A stretch of 58,047 bases of DNA from Lachnospiraceae bacterium (GTDB lineage: Bacteria > Bacillota > Clostridia > Lachnospirales > Lachnospiraceae): assembly GCA_024685005.1 (NCBI GenBank), contig JAIKWF010000081.1, positions 1-58,047 on the forward strand, given 5' to 3'. Each line of letters begins with the position of its first letter. Positions within the stretch are counted from its first letter, which is position 1. A program made the position numbers and the translations under genes. Below, piece after piece: positions 7,573-16,129 of the stretch. Below the pieces are notes generated by a model. The model was not told the DNA's origin, ran no database searches, and was given only the letters and a program-made list of their open reading frames with translations.

Positions 7573-7653
7573 ATTTGAACCACAAACACCGTCCCCAAGA
7601 GCTCACTCCGTCCCATGAGCCCTTCAGAAATGAGCCACAAACCCCGTCCCCCA
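7573..7653 (-). repeat. GGGGACGGGGTT repeat cluster (two clear copies, one degenerate)
   Basis: Minus-strand copies: TTTGGGGGACGGGGTTTGTG then GCTCA (7627-7653), a degenerate GGGACGGAG core between, and TGAGCTCTTGGGGACGGTGT then TTGTGGTTCA (7573-7605). The cluster lies between the -35 box of the radical SAM promoter and the terminator of the CAP gene. It is the last occurrence of this repeat in the window. Confidence 0.8.
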
Positions 7654-7684
7654 AAAAAGAGTGTAGATCGTCGTCTACACTCTT
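7652..7684 (-). terminator. intrinsic terminator of the CAP-domain gene
   Basis: A perfect 10-base stem (AGAGTGTAGA / TCTACACTCT) with loop CGACGA, followed on the minus strand by TTTTTT. Confidence 0.9.
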
Positions 7685-7702
7685 ACTTCTTGCGATGCAT
7701 AT

Positions 7703-8395
7703 TTACTTCTTCTTTGCTGCCATGATAGCACACCAGTATTCCGTGCCCTCGTCATCCACATAGTAGCCTACGCCGATATCTTTGTAGCCGCTGCCGATGA
7801 TGGCTTTCTTAGTCTGGGCGTTGCCCATCCAGGCGTTTACGATCTTCTCCGGCGAGCTGTAAACCTTTCCGATGATCTCGTAGCAATACTTACCGTAGTT
7901 GTATTTCAGGCTGATGGCGGAGGTGAACTGCTTTCCGTTGGGGCGAAGATGGTCATAGCGCTTTGCCAGCTCCCCTGCCCGCTTCTCGGCCGCAGCCTGA
8001 AGGTGCTTGTTATAATCAAGGGAAGGCAGTCCGTAATCCCTTCGCTGCAGATTGATCAGGGTGCGTGCCTTTGTCATATTGGTATCCATCATATTGGTGA
8101 CGGTTACCTTGCATTTATATTTCTTGCCGTCCACCTTTGCGGTAATGGTGCAGCTTCCCCGCTTCTTGCCCCGGATAAGTCCCTTGCTGTTTACCGTGGC
8201 GATCTTTTTGTTGCTGCTGGTAAACTTCACTTTACCCTTTTTATCGATCACCTTCAGCTGAAAGCTTTCTCCCACATACAGCTTCTTTTTATACTTGTTA
8301 AGGTGCGCTGCCTCCACTCTGGATACATTGCCAAACACCAGCGCTGTTACGATCACACAAAAAAACAAAACCGCTCTTTTTTTCAATCCTTTCAT
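7703..8395 (-). CDS. secreted Big-2 / CAP (SCP-like) domain protein
   Basis: A 230-residue secreted protein. Residues 1-29 are a signal peptide (MKGLKKRAVLFFCVIVTALV, cut likely after VEAA). Residues 30-100 form a Big-2 Ig-like domain with the usual FTSSNKKIATVNSKGLI pattern. Residues 105-230 form a CAP/SCP domain (LINLQRRDYGLPSLDYNKHL, EKRAGELAKRYDHLRPNG, GVGYYVDDEGTEYWCAIMAA). CAP domains occur in many secreted Clostridia proteins, with roles in the cell envelope that are mostly undefined. Basic, lysine-rich composition suggests wall association. It has its own terminator, and a hairpin lies in its leader. It follows the hexuronate operon but is functionally unrelated. Confidence 0.85.
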   Translation of the reverse strand: MKGLKKRAVLFFCVIVTALVFGNVSRVEAAHLNKYKKKLYVGESFQLKVIDKKGKVKFTSSNKKIATVNSKGLIRGKKRGSCTITAKVDGKKYKCKVTVTNMMDTNMTKARTLINLQRRDYGLPSLDYNKHLQAAAEKRAGELAKRYDHLRPNGKQFTSAISLKYNYGKYCYEIIGKVYSSPEKIVNAWMGNAQTKKAIIGSGYKDIGVGYYVDDEGTEYWCAIMAAKKK

Positions 8396-8472
8396 TTGCA
8401 GCCTCCCGCATTCCTGCTCTGCTTTTGTGCAAAGCCTTCATCCGTTTTTACATTTCTTCCCTGAAATTACAA

Positions 8473-8504
8473 TAGCATGAACCATAATTCTATGATCCAT
8501 GCTA
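8473..8504 (-). other. RNA hairpin in the CAP gene leader
   Basis: On the minus strand TAGCATGGATCATA and TATGGTTCATGCTA form a 14-base stem (two G-U pairs) with a GAAT loop. No U-run follows, so it is not a clear terminator for uxuB. A TATACT box lies just upstream at 8514-8519, which would place the hairpin at the very 5' end of the CAP transcript. The remainder of 8396-8562 shows no gene. Confidence 0.5.
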
Positions 8505-8562
8505 CCGTAAATAAGTATATCACAAATGGCGGTATTTTTATATAAAAAATGTTAACATAACC

Positions 8563-10176
8563 TTACGCGCTGACTGTCTCGTGCAAAACGGTGCGTACCA
8601 TTCCGCTGCCGCTGTTCAATCGATTGAACAGCTCCGTGATCCGCTCTGCCAGACCTGCATCATACAGATCCACCGCAAAAATATCTTTTCTGCCAAGTAC
8701 TTCCCTAAGATCCTCGGATGTAGCTTCTTTTCCGTCTTTGAAGGGCTCCATCACCTTGGAAAGTTCTGCAAGAAGGGGATCGGGACTCTGCTCAAAAGCA
8801 TTGCCCGCATCATCAATTCCCGTCAGATATCTTAAATAACCTGCGATCACTACAGGGATATAACGAAGCCTTGTAACGTCCGCTCCCTTTGCAATGTAAG
8901 CCTTCAGGGTTTCGCCGAAGCGGATAGGGATCTTCTGGGATGTGTCGCAGGCAATACGCTGCGGCGTATCCGGCATAAACGGATTGACCAGGCGCTTGTT
9001 CAGCACTTCATCGATGAAGGTTTCCGGTTTGATGATACCGGGGTTGATCACCACGGGCATACCTTCCTGATAGCCCATATTTCTGACAAACCCGCTCAGG
9101 TCTTCGTCCTTCATTTCTTTCCAGATGGAATCGTAGGACAGGAGGCATCCGAAAATGGCAAGCGCCGTATGCAGCGGATTCAGGCAGGTGCAAACCTTCA
9201 TTTTTTCCACCTTATCCACGGTCTCTCTGTCAGTAAAGTAAACGCCACCTTTATCAAACGGAGGTCTTCCGTTCGGAAATTTGTCTTCGATGACAAGGTA
9301 CTGGGTCTCCTCTGCATTCACAAAAGCTGCAGTGTAGGTATTCTTATCCGTGATGATGATATCCGTATCCTCAAATCCGTCCTTTTTCAGCATCTCTACC
9401 ACGTCCCCGTCGGGTCTTGGTGTGATCTTGTCGATCATGCTTAAGGGGAATGTAACCTTTGTTTCATCGGAAAGATAAGATACAAATTCTTTCTCCACAA
9501 GACCCTTTTCGGCCCATTTTTCCGCATACGCCATAACGGCGGATTTGAGCTTATCACCATTGTGCGAGCAGTTATCCATGCTGGCCATGGCCACAGGATC
9601 GGCGCCGGCAAGGAACCTTTCATGCAAAAGATATGTGATCTTTCCCATCAGATGAGCGGGATTCAGGCTGTCACTGCTCCAGTCCTTTTGTACTACACCT
9701 GCTACGGAACCGTCAGGTGCATTTAAGGAATACCCTTTTTCCGTAATGGTAAAGCTAACCATCTGGAGAGAAGGTGCGCAGAAGATCTCTTTTAATCTGG
9801 CAAGATCCTTTTCGTTTGCAAAATCCGCAGTCAGTGATTCGGTTACGGAACCTACCACCTTTTTCTCGATGTTGCCGTCGCTTTTCAGTGTAACAAGAAG
9901 GCTCAGATCGTCAAAAGGCTTGTAGGCTTTTGCAATGATATCATAGTCAAAGCCTTCCACTGCAATAACGCCTTTATCGTAGACATTCTTCTGCAGAAGA
10001 TCATCGATGACTGCAGCGGGAAATGCACGGAAGATATTGCCAGTACCAAAGTGTACCCAGCAGGGCTCTTTTGCAGTAAGCTCCTTTACCTTTGCTCTGT
10101 CATAATCCGGCAGTCTGTATCCTTTTTCCGAAAACTCTTTCCGAACCGATTCTTCATTGAGCTTTGCAAGTTTCAT
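8563..10176 (-). CDS. uxuB: fructuronate reductase (mannitol dehydrogenase family)
   Basis: A 537-residue member of the long-chain mannitol dehydrogenase family. The NAD-binding Rossmann part occupies about residues 35-250 (CWVHFGTGNIFRAFPAAVID) and the C-terminal helical catalytic part about 280-530, with VCTCLNPLHTALAIFGCLL near residue 330 providing the conserved Asn and His. In glucuronate breakdown UxuB reduces D-fructuronate to D-mannonate with NADH in the cytoplasm. The specific name rests on its position next to uxuA; a mannitol or arabinitol enzyme is the alternative. It is the last gene of the hexuronate operon, 31 bases after uxuA. It is somewhat longer than the E. coli enzyme (486). 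Confidence 0.85.
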   Translation of the reverse strand: MKLAKLNEESVRKEFSEKGYRLPDYDRAKVKELTAKEPCWVHFGTGNIFRAFPAAVIDDLLQKNVYDKGVIAVEGFDYDIIAKAYKPFDDLSLLVTLKSDGNIEKKVVGSVTESLTADFANEKDLARLKEIFCAPSLQMVSFTITEKGYSLNAPDGSVAGVVQKDWSSDSLNPAHLMGKITYLLHERFLAGADPVAMASMDNCSHNGDKLKSAVMAYAEKWAEKGLVEKEFVSYLSDETKVTFPLSMIDKITPRPDGDVVEMLKKDGFEDTDIIITDKNTYTAAFVNAEETQYLVIEDKFPNGRPPFDKGGVYFTDRETVDKVEKMKVCTCLNPLHTALAIFGCLLSYDSIWKEMKDEDLSGFVRNMGYQEGMPVVINPGIIKPETFIDEVLNKRLVNPFMPDTPQRIACDTSQKIPIRFGETLKAYIAKGADVTRLRYIPVVIAGYLRYLTGIDDAGNAFEQSPDPLLAELSKVMEPFKDGKEATSEDLREVLGRKDIFAVDLYDAGLAERITELFNRLNSGSGMVRTVLHETVSA

Positions 10177-10207
10177 ATCATTTCTCCTTTTCTCTATTCA
10201 GAAAATC

Positions 10208-11281
10208 TCACGCTCTTTTTTCAGATTTTTCAATCGCTTCCCATAATCCGTTCAGGTAGGTTGCACCCAGAGCTCTGTCATATAAACCGTAACCGGGCAT
10301 AGCCACCTCATCCCAGATCATTCTTCCATGGTCAGGACGGATCGGGCCGCTGAAGTCTATGTCATACAGTGCTTTCATGATCTCATACAGGTCGAAGTCT
10401 CCGTCTCTTGAAAGATGTGCAGCCTCTTCAAAGTCATCCGGCGAGTTAAATTTCAGGTTTCTGACATGTGCAAAATGGATCCTTCCCTTCAGCGCTCTGA
10501 TCATGGAAGGAAGATCATTTTCTCTGTTGGTCCCGTAAGAACCGGAACAGAAAGTAACGCCGTTGTGCGGGTTGTCTACCATCTTCATCATTCTCTGAAT
10601 GTTGGGAAGATTAATGATGATCCTGGGAAGTCCGAATACGGACCATGCGGGATCGTCGGGATGGATCGCCATATTGATGTCATACTCATCACAGACCGGC
10701 ATGATCTTTTCCAGGAAGTATTTCAGATTCTCAAACAGTTTTTCCTCATCCACATCTTTGTATTTTTCAAAAAGTTCCTTGATCACAGCCATACGCTCCG
10801 GCTCCCATCCCGGAAGGACGGCTCCGTTTGCATCTCCTTTGATAGAGTCAAACATGCTTTCCGGATCCAGCGCATCGATGGCTTTCTGATTGTATGCCAG
10901 AACAGTAGATCCATCGGGTCTTTTTCTTGCCAGTTCCGATCTGGTCCAGTCAAAGACCGGCATGAAATTGTAGCATACAAGATGAATATCTTCCTGGCCG
11001 AGATTGCGCAGCGTTTCAATATAGTTATCGATGTACAGATCTCTGTCAGGCGAGCCGATCTTAATGGAATCATGAATGTTTACGGATTCGATTCCGGATA
11101 CCCGAAGGCCTGCCGCTTCCACTTCATCCTTCATCTTGCGGATCCTCTCCCTTGACCATACCTCACCGGGGGTTGTGTCATATAAGGTGGTGATGACACC
11201 TGTTACGCCGGGCACCTGTCTGATCTGCTTCAGGGTGACTGTGTCAAAACCTGTTCCGAACCATCTCATTGTCATTTCCAT
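10208..11281 (-). CDS. uxuA: mannonate dehydratase
   Basis: A 357-residue TIM-barrel enzyme matching the Firmicutes-length UxuA (about 360). It starts MEMTMRWFGTGFDTVTLKQI, has NIHDSIKIGSPDRDLYIDNY near residue 65, the metal-binding MAIHPDDP near residue 205, TFCSGSYGTN near 245, HFAHVRN near 270 and RPDHGRMIW near 313. UxuA removes water from D-mannonate to give 2-keto-3-deoxy-D-gluconate, with a divalent metal. It acts directly after UxuB, whose gene follows. AGAGGATGT precedes the start. All metal ligands that I can recognise (His, Cys, His, Asp) appear to be present. Confidence 0.92.
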   Translation of the reverse strand: MEMTMRWFGTGFDTVTLKQIRQVPGVTGVITTLYDTTPGEVWSRERIRKMKDEVEAAGLRVSGIESVNIHDSIKIGSPDRDLYIDNYIETLRNLGQEDIHLVCYNFMPVFDWTRSELARKRPDGSTVLAYNQKAIDALDPESMFDSIKGDANGAVLPGWEPERMAVIKELFEKYKDVDEEKLFENLKYFLEKIMPVCDEYDINMAIHPDDPAWSVFGLPRIIINLPNIQRMMKMVDNPHNGVTFCSGSYGTNRENDLPSMIRALKGRIHFAHVRNLKFNSPDDFEEAAHLSRDGDFDLYEIMKALYDIDFSGPIRPDHGRMIWDEVAMPGYGLYDRALGATYLNGLWEAIEKSEKRA

Positions 11282-11337
11282 TTTTACATCCTCTTTTCTA
11301 CGTTATTTTTTACCATTCCAATTCTGATTTGTATCCC

Positions 11338-12819
11338 TCAAAGGGTTACTCCGTTTTTCCAGATAGCGATTTCTCTGTTATTTCCCAATTCCTGTTTTGT
11401 CTGCTCCCCCGAAGATACCGAAAGTACCTTTTCCAGGAGCATCTCACTAACCTGCTTAAGGGTCTGCGTCCCGTCCGCAATGCTGCCCGCATTGCAGTCT
11501 ATCCAATTCGGTTTGCTTTCAAAAAGCCGGGTATTGCTGGCGATCTTTATGGTAGGCACCGGCGCTCCGAATGGTGTTCCTCTTCCCGTTGTAAACAGGA
11601 TCAGATGCGCTCCAGCTGCGGTCAATGCAGTGGTGGATACCAAGTCATTTCCGGGACCGGATAAAAGAGACAAACCATGGCTTTTTACGCCTTCCCCGTA
11701 GGAAAGGACATCACTTACGGCTGCTCCCCCTCCTTTCTGTACGCAGCCACAGGATTTGTCTTCCAAGGTCGTGATCCCGCCGGCCTTATTGCCGGGGCTG
11801 GGATTTTCATAGATCACTTGTCCGTGACGAATGTAATACTCTTTAAAATCCCGGATCATTTTCACTGCTCTGTCAAAAGTATCCCTGTCTTTGCATCTTG
11901 AAAGAAGCATTTCCTCCGCGCCGAACATTTCCGGCACTTCCGAAAGCACTGTGCTCCCCCCCATTTCTATCAGCATGTCGGAAAAGCCTCCAACCGCCGG
12001 GTTGGCCGTGATGCCGGACAGTCCGTCCGAACCGCCGCATTTCACCCCTACGATCAGTTCCTGTGCATCCACGCTTTCCCTGTGAAATGCGGAAGCATAT
12101 TCCGAAAGCTCCTGTAGGATCTTTCTGCCCTCCTGCATTTCATCTTCGCACTCTTGACAGCAAAGGAAGCGAATCCGCTCCGGATCATAGTCTCCGAGCT
12201 TTTCTTTCATCTGCTCATGTGTCAGATTTTCGCATCCCAGAGAAAGGATCAAAACTCCACCCGCATTGGGATGCCTTGCAAGCGCAGCCAGTATTTTCCC
12301 GGTTGTCTCATGATCCTCTCCCATTTGGGAGCATCCGTAAGGATGGACAAAAGCATGAATCCCGTCTATGCTGCCTTTTATCAGATCTTTGTTTTCTTCT
12401 GCCAGCCGTTTGGCTGCAGATCCCACACATCCTACCGTCGGCAGAATCCAGATCTCATTTCTGATGCCGACGCTTCCGTCTTTTCTGATATAGCCCTGAA
12501 AGCTTCTGTGCTCCCGTTTCGGCAGCTCGCATTCAAAGGGCTGATAGGAAAACTCACGCTGCCCGGAAAGAGCGGTTTTTACGTTGTGCACATGTACATG
12601 CTCACCCGTACTGATATCCTTTGCAGCAATGCCTATGACAGCGCCGTATTTGATCACCGGATCTCCTTCTTTCAGATCCCGGACTGCTATCTTATGGCCT
12701 CTCGGGACCGTATCCTTTGTAACCAGACTGATACCGTCGCCGTATGCAGCACATCCCGCACTGATATCTTCCAGTGCCAGGATCACATTATCCGATTGAT
12801 GGATCTTCATAGTGTTCAT
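11338..12819 (-). CDS. uxaA: altronate dehydratase
   Basis: A 493-residue protein of full UxaA length (E. coli 495). Residues 1-95 are the SAF-like N-terminal domain (KIAVRDLKEGDPVIKYGAVI, HVHNVKT). The remaining GD_AH_C domain has GFPRxDG-equivalent GYIRKDGSVGIRNEI near residue 110, HPYGCSQMGEDHE near residue 160, LGCENLTHEQM near 202, VKCGGSDGLSGITANPAVG near 255 and TTGRGTPFGAPVPTIKIASN near 415. It dehydrates D-altronate to 2-keto-3-deoxygluconate in the galacturonate branch, usually with Fe2+ or Mn2+. It lies 12 bases after uxaB in the same operon. A second in-frame ATG three codons in could be the true start. Confidence 0.92.
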   Translation of the reverse strand: MNTMKIHQSDNVILALEDISAGCAAYGDGISLVTKDTVPRGHKIAVRDLKEGDPVIKYGAVIGIAAKDISTGEHVHVHNVKTALSGQREFSYQPFECELPKREHRSFQGYIRKDGSVGIRNEIWILPTVGCVGSAAKRLAEENKDLIKGSIDGIHAFVHPYGCSQMGEDHETTGKILAALARHPNAGGVLILSLGCENLTHEQMKEKLGDYDPERIRFLCCQECEDEMQEGRKILQELSEYASAFHRESVDAQELIVGVKCGGSDGLSGITANPAVGGFSDMLIEMGGSTVLSEVPEMFGAEEMLLSRCKDRDTFDRAVKMIRDFKEYYIRHGQVIYENPSPGNKAGGITTLEDKSCGCVQKGGGAAVSDVLSYGEGVKSHGLSLLSGPGNDLVSTTALTAAGAHLILFTTGRGTPFGAPVPTIKIASNTRLFESKPNWIDCNAGSIADGTQTLKQVSEMLLEKVLSVSSGEQTKQELGNNREIAIWKNGVTL

Positions 12820-12831
12820 ACTGTTTACCGC

Positions 12832-14301
12832 TTATATTGCAACTATTCTTTTTACAGCTTCATACATTCCAAGTTCCCGGATCATTCTCAGATCACAGAT
12901 CACCTGCCTGCGGAATTCTTCATTTCCGGAAAGCTCTCCGGCCGGATTGTCATCCGCAGCCAGGATCGCTTCGATCAGACTTTCATCATCCGCATCCTTC
13001 TGCTCTTCAAAAAGGTTCAGCACCTTCTCGTCATCACGGAGCGAAAATTCTTTTCCGTCTTCTCTTTTCCCGCCGCAATGGTAAAGACTTAAAAATGCGG
13101 CAAAGGAAAATACCAGAAGGGGAGACAGTTTTCCTTCGTTATTCCAATGATCTGCCACAGTCGGAAGAACTCTGGCCTTCCATTTTGCCCATGTGTTCAG
13201 GCAAATAGAGAGCAGTTCATGATCCAGATAGGGATTGGAAAAACGATCCCATAATGCCTTTGCAAAAGCACCTGTCTCTTCCGGATCCAGATCTGTTAAA
13301 ACCGGAAGGATCTCTTTTTCAAGGATCCTGTCCGTATATTCTCTTATCACCGGATCCTCCATGCATTCCCGCACCAGTTCTTTCCCGCAAAGAAATGCTG
13401 CCGGCGCCATTGATGTATGCACGCCGTTGAGGATACGTACCTTTCTTTTTTTATAAGGTGCCACATCGCTTACAACACTGATGGGAAGTCCGGATTTTTC
13501 AAAAGGGAGTTCCTTTTTCAGGCTTTCATCCCCTTCGATCACCCAGGAAGCAAAGGGTTCGCAGACATCCATCAGCTCATCCCGGTAGCCCCATTCCTTC
13601 CAAAGAGATTCTTCCTCTTTTTTGGGGTAACCCGGTACAATGCGATCCACGAGCGTTGAGCAAAACCGGTTCTGATCCTCCACCCAGCAGGAAAAGCCTT
13701 CTTCCAGCTGCCAGTCCTTTGCATGACGGAGCACATATTCCTTCAGTACCGCTCCGTTATTGTCGATCAGCTCACATGGAAGGATCACAAATCCCGGCAG
13801 ACCTGTCTGATACCGTGCATATAAGAATCTGGTCAGTTTTGCCGGAAAAGATGCCGGTACCTCATCTTCAAACCGGCAGGAGGGATCATAGACGATCCCT
13901 GCCTCCGTCGTGTTGCTTACAATAAACCGAAGATCAGGATTCTTTGCACAGGCCAGTACCTCGTCAAACTCCTTTCGCGGATCAAGGCATCTTGAAAGGC
14001 ATGAGATCACTCTTCGCTGCGACAGGGTCTTTCCATCCCGGCAGCCTCTTACAAGAAGCGTATAAAGGCAATCCTGCCCGCGAAAGGCCTTGCCTCTGTC
14101 ATTGCCCTTCGGCTGGCAGACTACCACTTTTCCCTGAAAGCCTGCCGTTTCATTCATCCGGTCAATAAATACATCCGTAAATGCCCGCAGGAAATTTCCT
14201 TCACCGAACTGTAGCACCCGTTCCGGCGCTTCCTTCAGAAGATAGCCTTCATATCCGGTCTCCTGCAGAACTTTATAACAAAGGTTTTTTCCTTCACTCA
14301 T
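12832..14301 (-). CDS. uxaB: tagaturonate reductase
   Basis: A 489-residue mannitol dehydrogenase family protein, close to UxaB length (483 in E. coli). The start of the Rossmann part reads VLQFGEGNFLRAFTDVFIDR near residue 30, the hinge FIVSNTTEAGI near 130, and the catalytic domain has the conserved KKRKVRILNGVHTSMAPAAF near residue 290, the tagaturonate/altronate signature. It reduces D-tagaturonate to D-altronate with NADH. It differs clearly from UxuB in length and motif, so both reductase branches are present in one operon. The start ATG is 3 bases after the YcxB-like stop codon (14305), which implies coupling. Confidence 0.88.
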   Translation of the reverse strand: MSEGKNLCYKVLQETGYEGYLLKEAPERVLQFGEGNFLRAFTDVFIDRMNETAGFQGKVVVCQPKGNDRGKAFRGQDCLYTLLVRGCRDGKTLSQRRVISCLSRCLDPRKEFDEVLACAKNPDLRFIVSNTTEAGIVYDPSCRFEDEVPASFPAKLTRFLYARYQTGLPGFVILPCELIDNNGAVLKEYVLRHAKDWQLEEGFSCWVEDQNRFCSTLVDRIVPGYPKKEEESLWKEWGYRDELMDVCEPFASWVIEGDESLKKELPFEKSGLPISVVSDVAPYKKRKVRILNGVHTSMAPAAFLCGKELVRECMEDPVIREYTDRILEKEILPVLTDLDPEETGAFAKALWDRFSNPYLDHELLSICLNTWAKWKARVLPTVADHWNNEGKLSPLLVFSFAAFLSLYHCGGKREDGKEFSLRDDEKVLNLFEEQKDADDESLIEAILAADDNPAGELSGNEEFRRQVICDLRMIRELGMYEAVKRIVAI

Positions 14302-14304
14302 CTC

Positions 14305-14796
14305 TTATCTGTTCTCCGGCGTTCTGTTTTCCTGAATTCTGTTTTTAGCAAACTGATAAAACTCATCTCTGGTTTTTCCCAGCGTACTGTTGCGCAGGAT
14401 ATACCCTGCTCCGTCGTCCATATATAAAAGAACGATGGTAGGTTTTTTCACGATGCTGCGTACCCGCTGCCACTTCACATCCTGAATCCTGCCGTCGGAG
14501 ACAACATGGATCCCGTTTCTGGCAAAGGTAAGTTCCAGCTTTGGACGGCCGGCCCCTGCCGCAGCCCGGGCTTTCATCCAGATCATAACCGGCTGGATCA
14601 CTGTAAAGAGCATCAAAAACAAAACCATAGCAGCTTTGAAAGGGTCAGACGCTCCCTTCCATCTGCTGACGATCAGCGCAATAGAAGCTGCGATGCAGAC
14701 AAGATTCACCATTCCCATATAAGAGGAATACGCATAATACATAGATGCCTGCCACAGATCTGAAATCCTCACCTGATAGCGATAACTGTATTCCAT
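14305..14796 (-). CDS. YcxB-like membrane protein
   Basis: A 163-residue protein with a short polar N-terminus (MEYSYRYQVRISDLWQASMY), two membrane helices at about residues 28-45 and 54-73, and a C-terminal soluble beta domain (ELTFARNGIHVVSDGRIQDV, WQRVRSIVKKPTIVLLYMDD). This order matches the YcxB-like family, whose function is unknown. It sits inside the hexuronate operon between dctM and uxaB with gaps of 37 and 3 bases, so it is co-expressed with uronate uptake and breakdown. That position suggests an accessory role, but the sequence does not show one. Confidence 0.7.
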   Translation of the reverse strand: MEYSYRYQVRISDLWQASMYYAYSSYMGMVNLVCIAASIALIVSRWKGASDPFKAAMVLFLMLFTVIQPVMIWMKARAAAGAGRPKLELTFARNGIHVVSDGRIQDVKWQRVRSIVKKPTIVLLYMDDGAGYILRNSTLGKTRDEFYQFAKNRIQENRTPENR

Positions 14797-14833
14797 ATTT
14801 GTCCTCCCATCACAGCTTCAGCGCTTTACCGGA

Positions 14834-16129
14834 TCAGTTCCCGAAAAGGTTCGGCAACAGCATTGCGATACCCGGGAAAAATGTTACCAGTAACAAAGTA
14901 ATGATCATGCAAAGATAGAAAGGAAGTGTAGCTTTTACTACTTTCTCCATCTTGCAATGTCCGACAGCAGAGCCGATGAAAAGCACAGCTCCTACCGGCG
15001 GTGTCAAAAGACCGATACCACAGTTCAGGACCATGATGATACCGAACTGAACCGGCGTAATGCCGATGGATGTTGCGATCGGCAAAAGGATCGGTGTTGC
15101 GATCAGGATGATCGGCGCCATATCCATGATGCATCCCAGAATAAGCAGGATCAGATCGATCAGTAATGCGACCACGTAAGGATTACTTGAAACACCGAGG
15201 ATCGCTTTACTTGCCATATCAGGCACATGCAGTCTTGTCAGGCAGAAGCCGAACGCTGCCGATGTAGAGATCAGGATCAATACGATGGATAAGGTATCGA
15301 TACACTTATCAAGTGCCTTCCAGACCCCCTTCCAGTTCAGTCCTTTGTAAATGAACACAGATACGATCAGACTATAGATAACCGCGATCGCTGCTGACTC
15401 AGTAGCCGTAAACGCTCCTCCGACCACGCCGACAACCACGATAAGTACTGCAGCCAGCGCCCAGAAGGATATAACAAACTGTTTACCCAGACGTTTGATG
15501 GAGAACTTTTCTCCCTTGGGATAATTTCTTTTTTTCGAAATGATAAACGAGCCCACCATAAGAGATGCCGCAAGTAATGCTCCGGGAATGTAGCCCGCCA
15601 AAAAGAGCGCTCCTACCGAAACACCGCCGGCACTCATGGCATAAATGACCATGTTATGACTGGGCGGAACCAACAATCCTTCGCAGGATGAAGTAATGGT
15701 TACTGCCGTGGAAAAATCATCATCATATCCCTGATCTACCATCATGGGGATCATGATGGATCCGATGGAAGCCGTATCTGCAGCTGCAGAACCGGATATT
15801 CCTCCGAAGAAATAAGATGCCACGATATTTACCATAGCCATTCCTCCGGTCATCCATCCTACAATGGAATCCGCCAGAGCGATAAGCTTTTCGGAAATAC
15901 CTCCCGTGCCCATCAGCACACCCATGGTAATAAAAAACGGTACTGCCATAAGGGAGAACGAACTGATTCCCTTAACCATATACTGACACAGCGTCGCAAG
16001 GCTTTGTCCCTGCACCAAAAGACACAGCACCGAAGAGAAGCCTACCGCATAAGCGATGGGAAAACGGAGCATGACCATAAGCAGAAAGCTTCCAAGCAAT
16101 ACAATGATCGCTAATGTTTGCACACTCAT
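14834..16129 (-). CDS. dctM: TRAP transporter large permease (DctM)
   Basis: A 431-residue membrane protein with about 12 helices, the size and layout of DctM. Landmarks are the N-terminal LLMVMLRFPIAYAVGFSSV, GGISGSAAADTASIGSIMIP near residue 115 (a sodium-binding helical hairpin in TRAP proteins), VVGGAFTATESAAIAVIYSL near residue 240 and GIGLLTPPVGAVLFIGSAVG near residue 378. It forms the sodium-driven transport channel and works with DctQ and DctP to bring in an organic acid; the operon points to a hexuronate. Its start overlaps dctQ by four bases (ATGA). Confidence 0.93.
   Translation of the reverse strand: MSVQTLAIIVLLGSFLLMVMLRFPIAYAVGFSSVLCLLVQGQSLATLCQYMVKGISSFSLMAVPFFITMGVLMGTGGISEKLIALADSIVGWMTGGMAMVNIVASYFFGGISGSAAADTASIGSIMIPMMVDQGYDDDFSTAVTITSSCEGLLVPPSHNMVIYAMSAGGVSVGALFLAGYIPGALLAASLMVGSFIISKKRNYPKGEKFSIKRLGKQFVISFWALAAVLIVVVGVVGGAFTATESAAIAVIYSLIVSVFIYKGLNWKGVWKALDKCIDTLSIVLILISTSAAFGFCLTRLHVPDMASKAILGVSSNPYVVALLIDLILLILGCIMDMAPIILIATPILLPIATSIGITPVQFGIIMVLNCGIGLLTPPVGAVLFIGSAVGHCKMEKVVKATLPFYLCMIITLLLVTFFPGIAMLLPNLFGN

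Noticed and set aside
7443-7640. A 65-residue minus-strand frame upstream of the radical SAM gene
   Set aside because: It spans the repeat and the consensus promoter and has no ribosome site. The predicted transcript starts inside it.
1-7653. The GGGGACGGGGTT repeats as terminators or phage attachment sites
   Set aside because: They have no U-runs and only imperfect end symmetry, and no integrase or phage gene is present.
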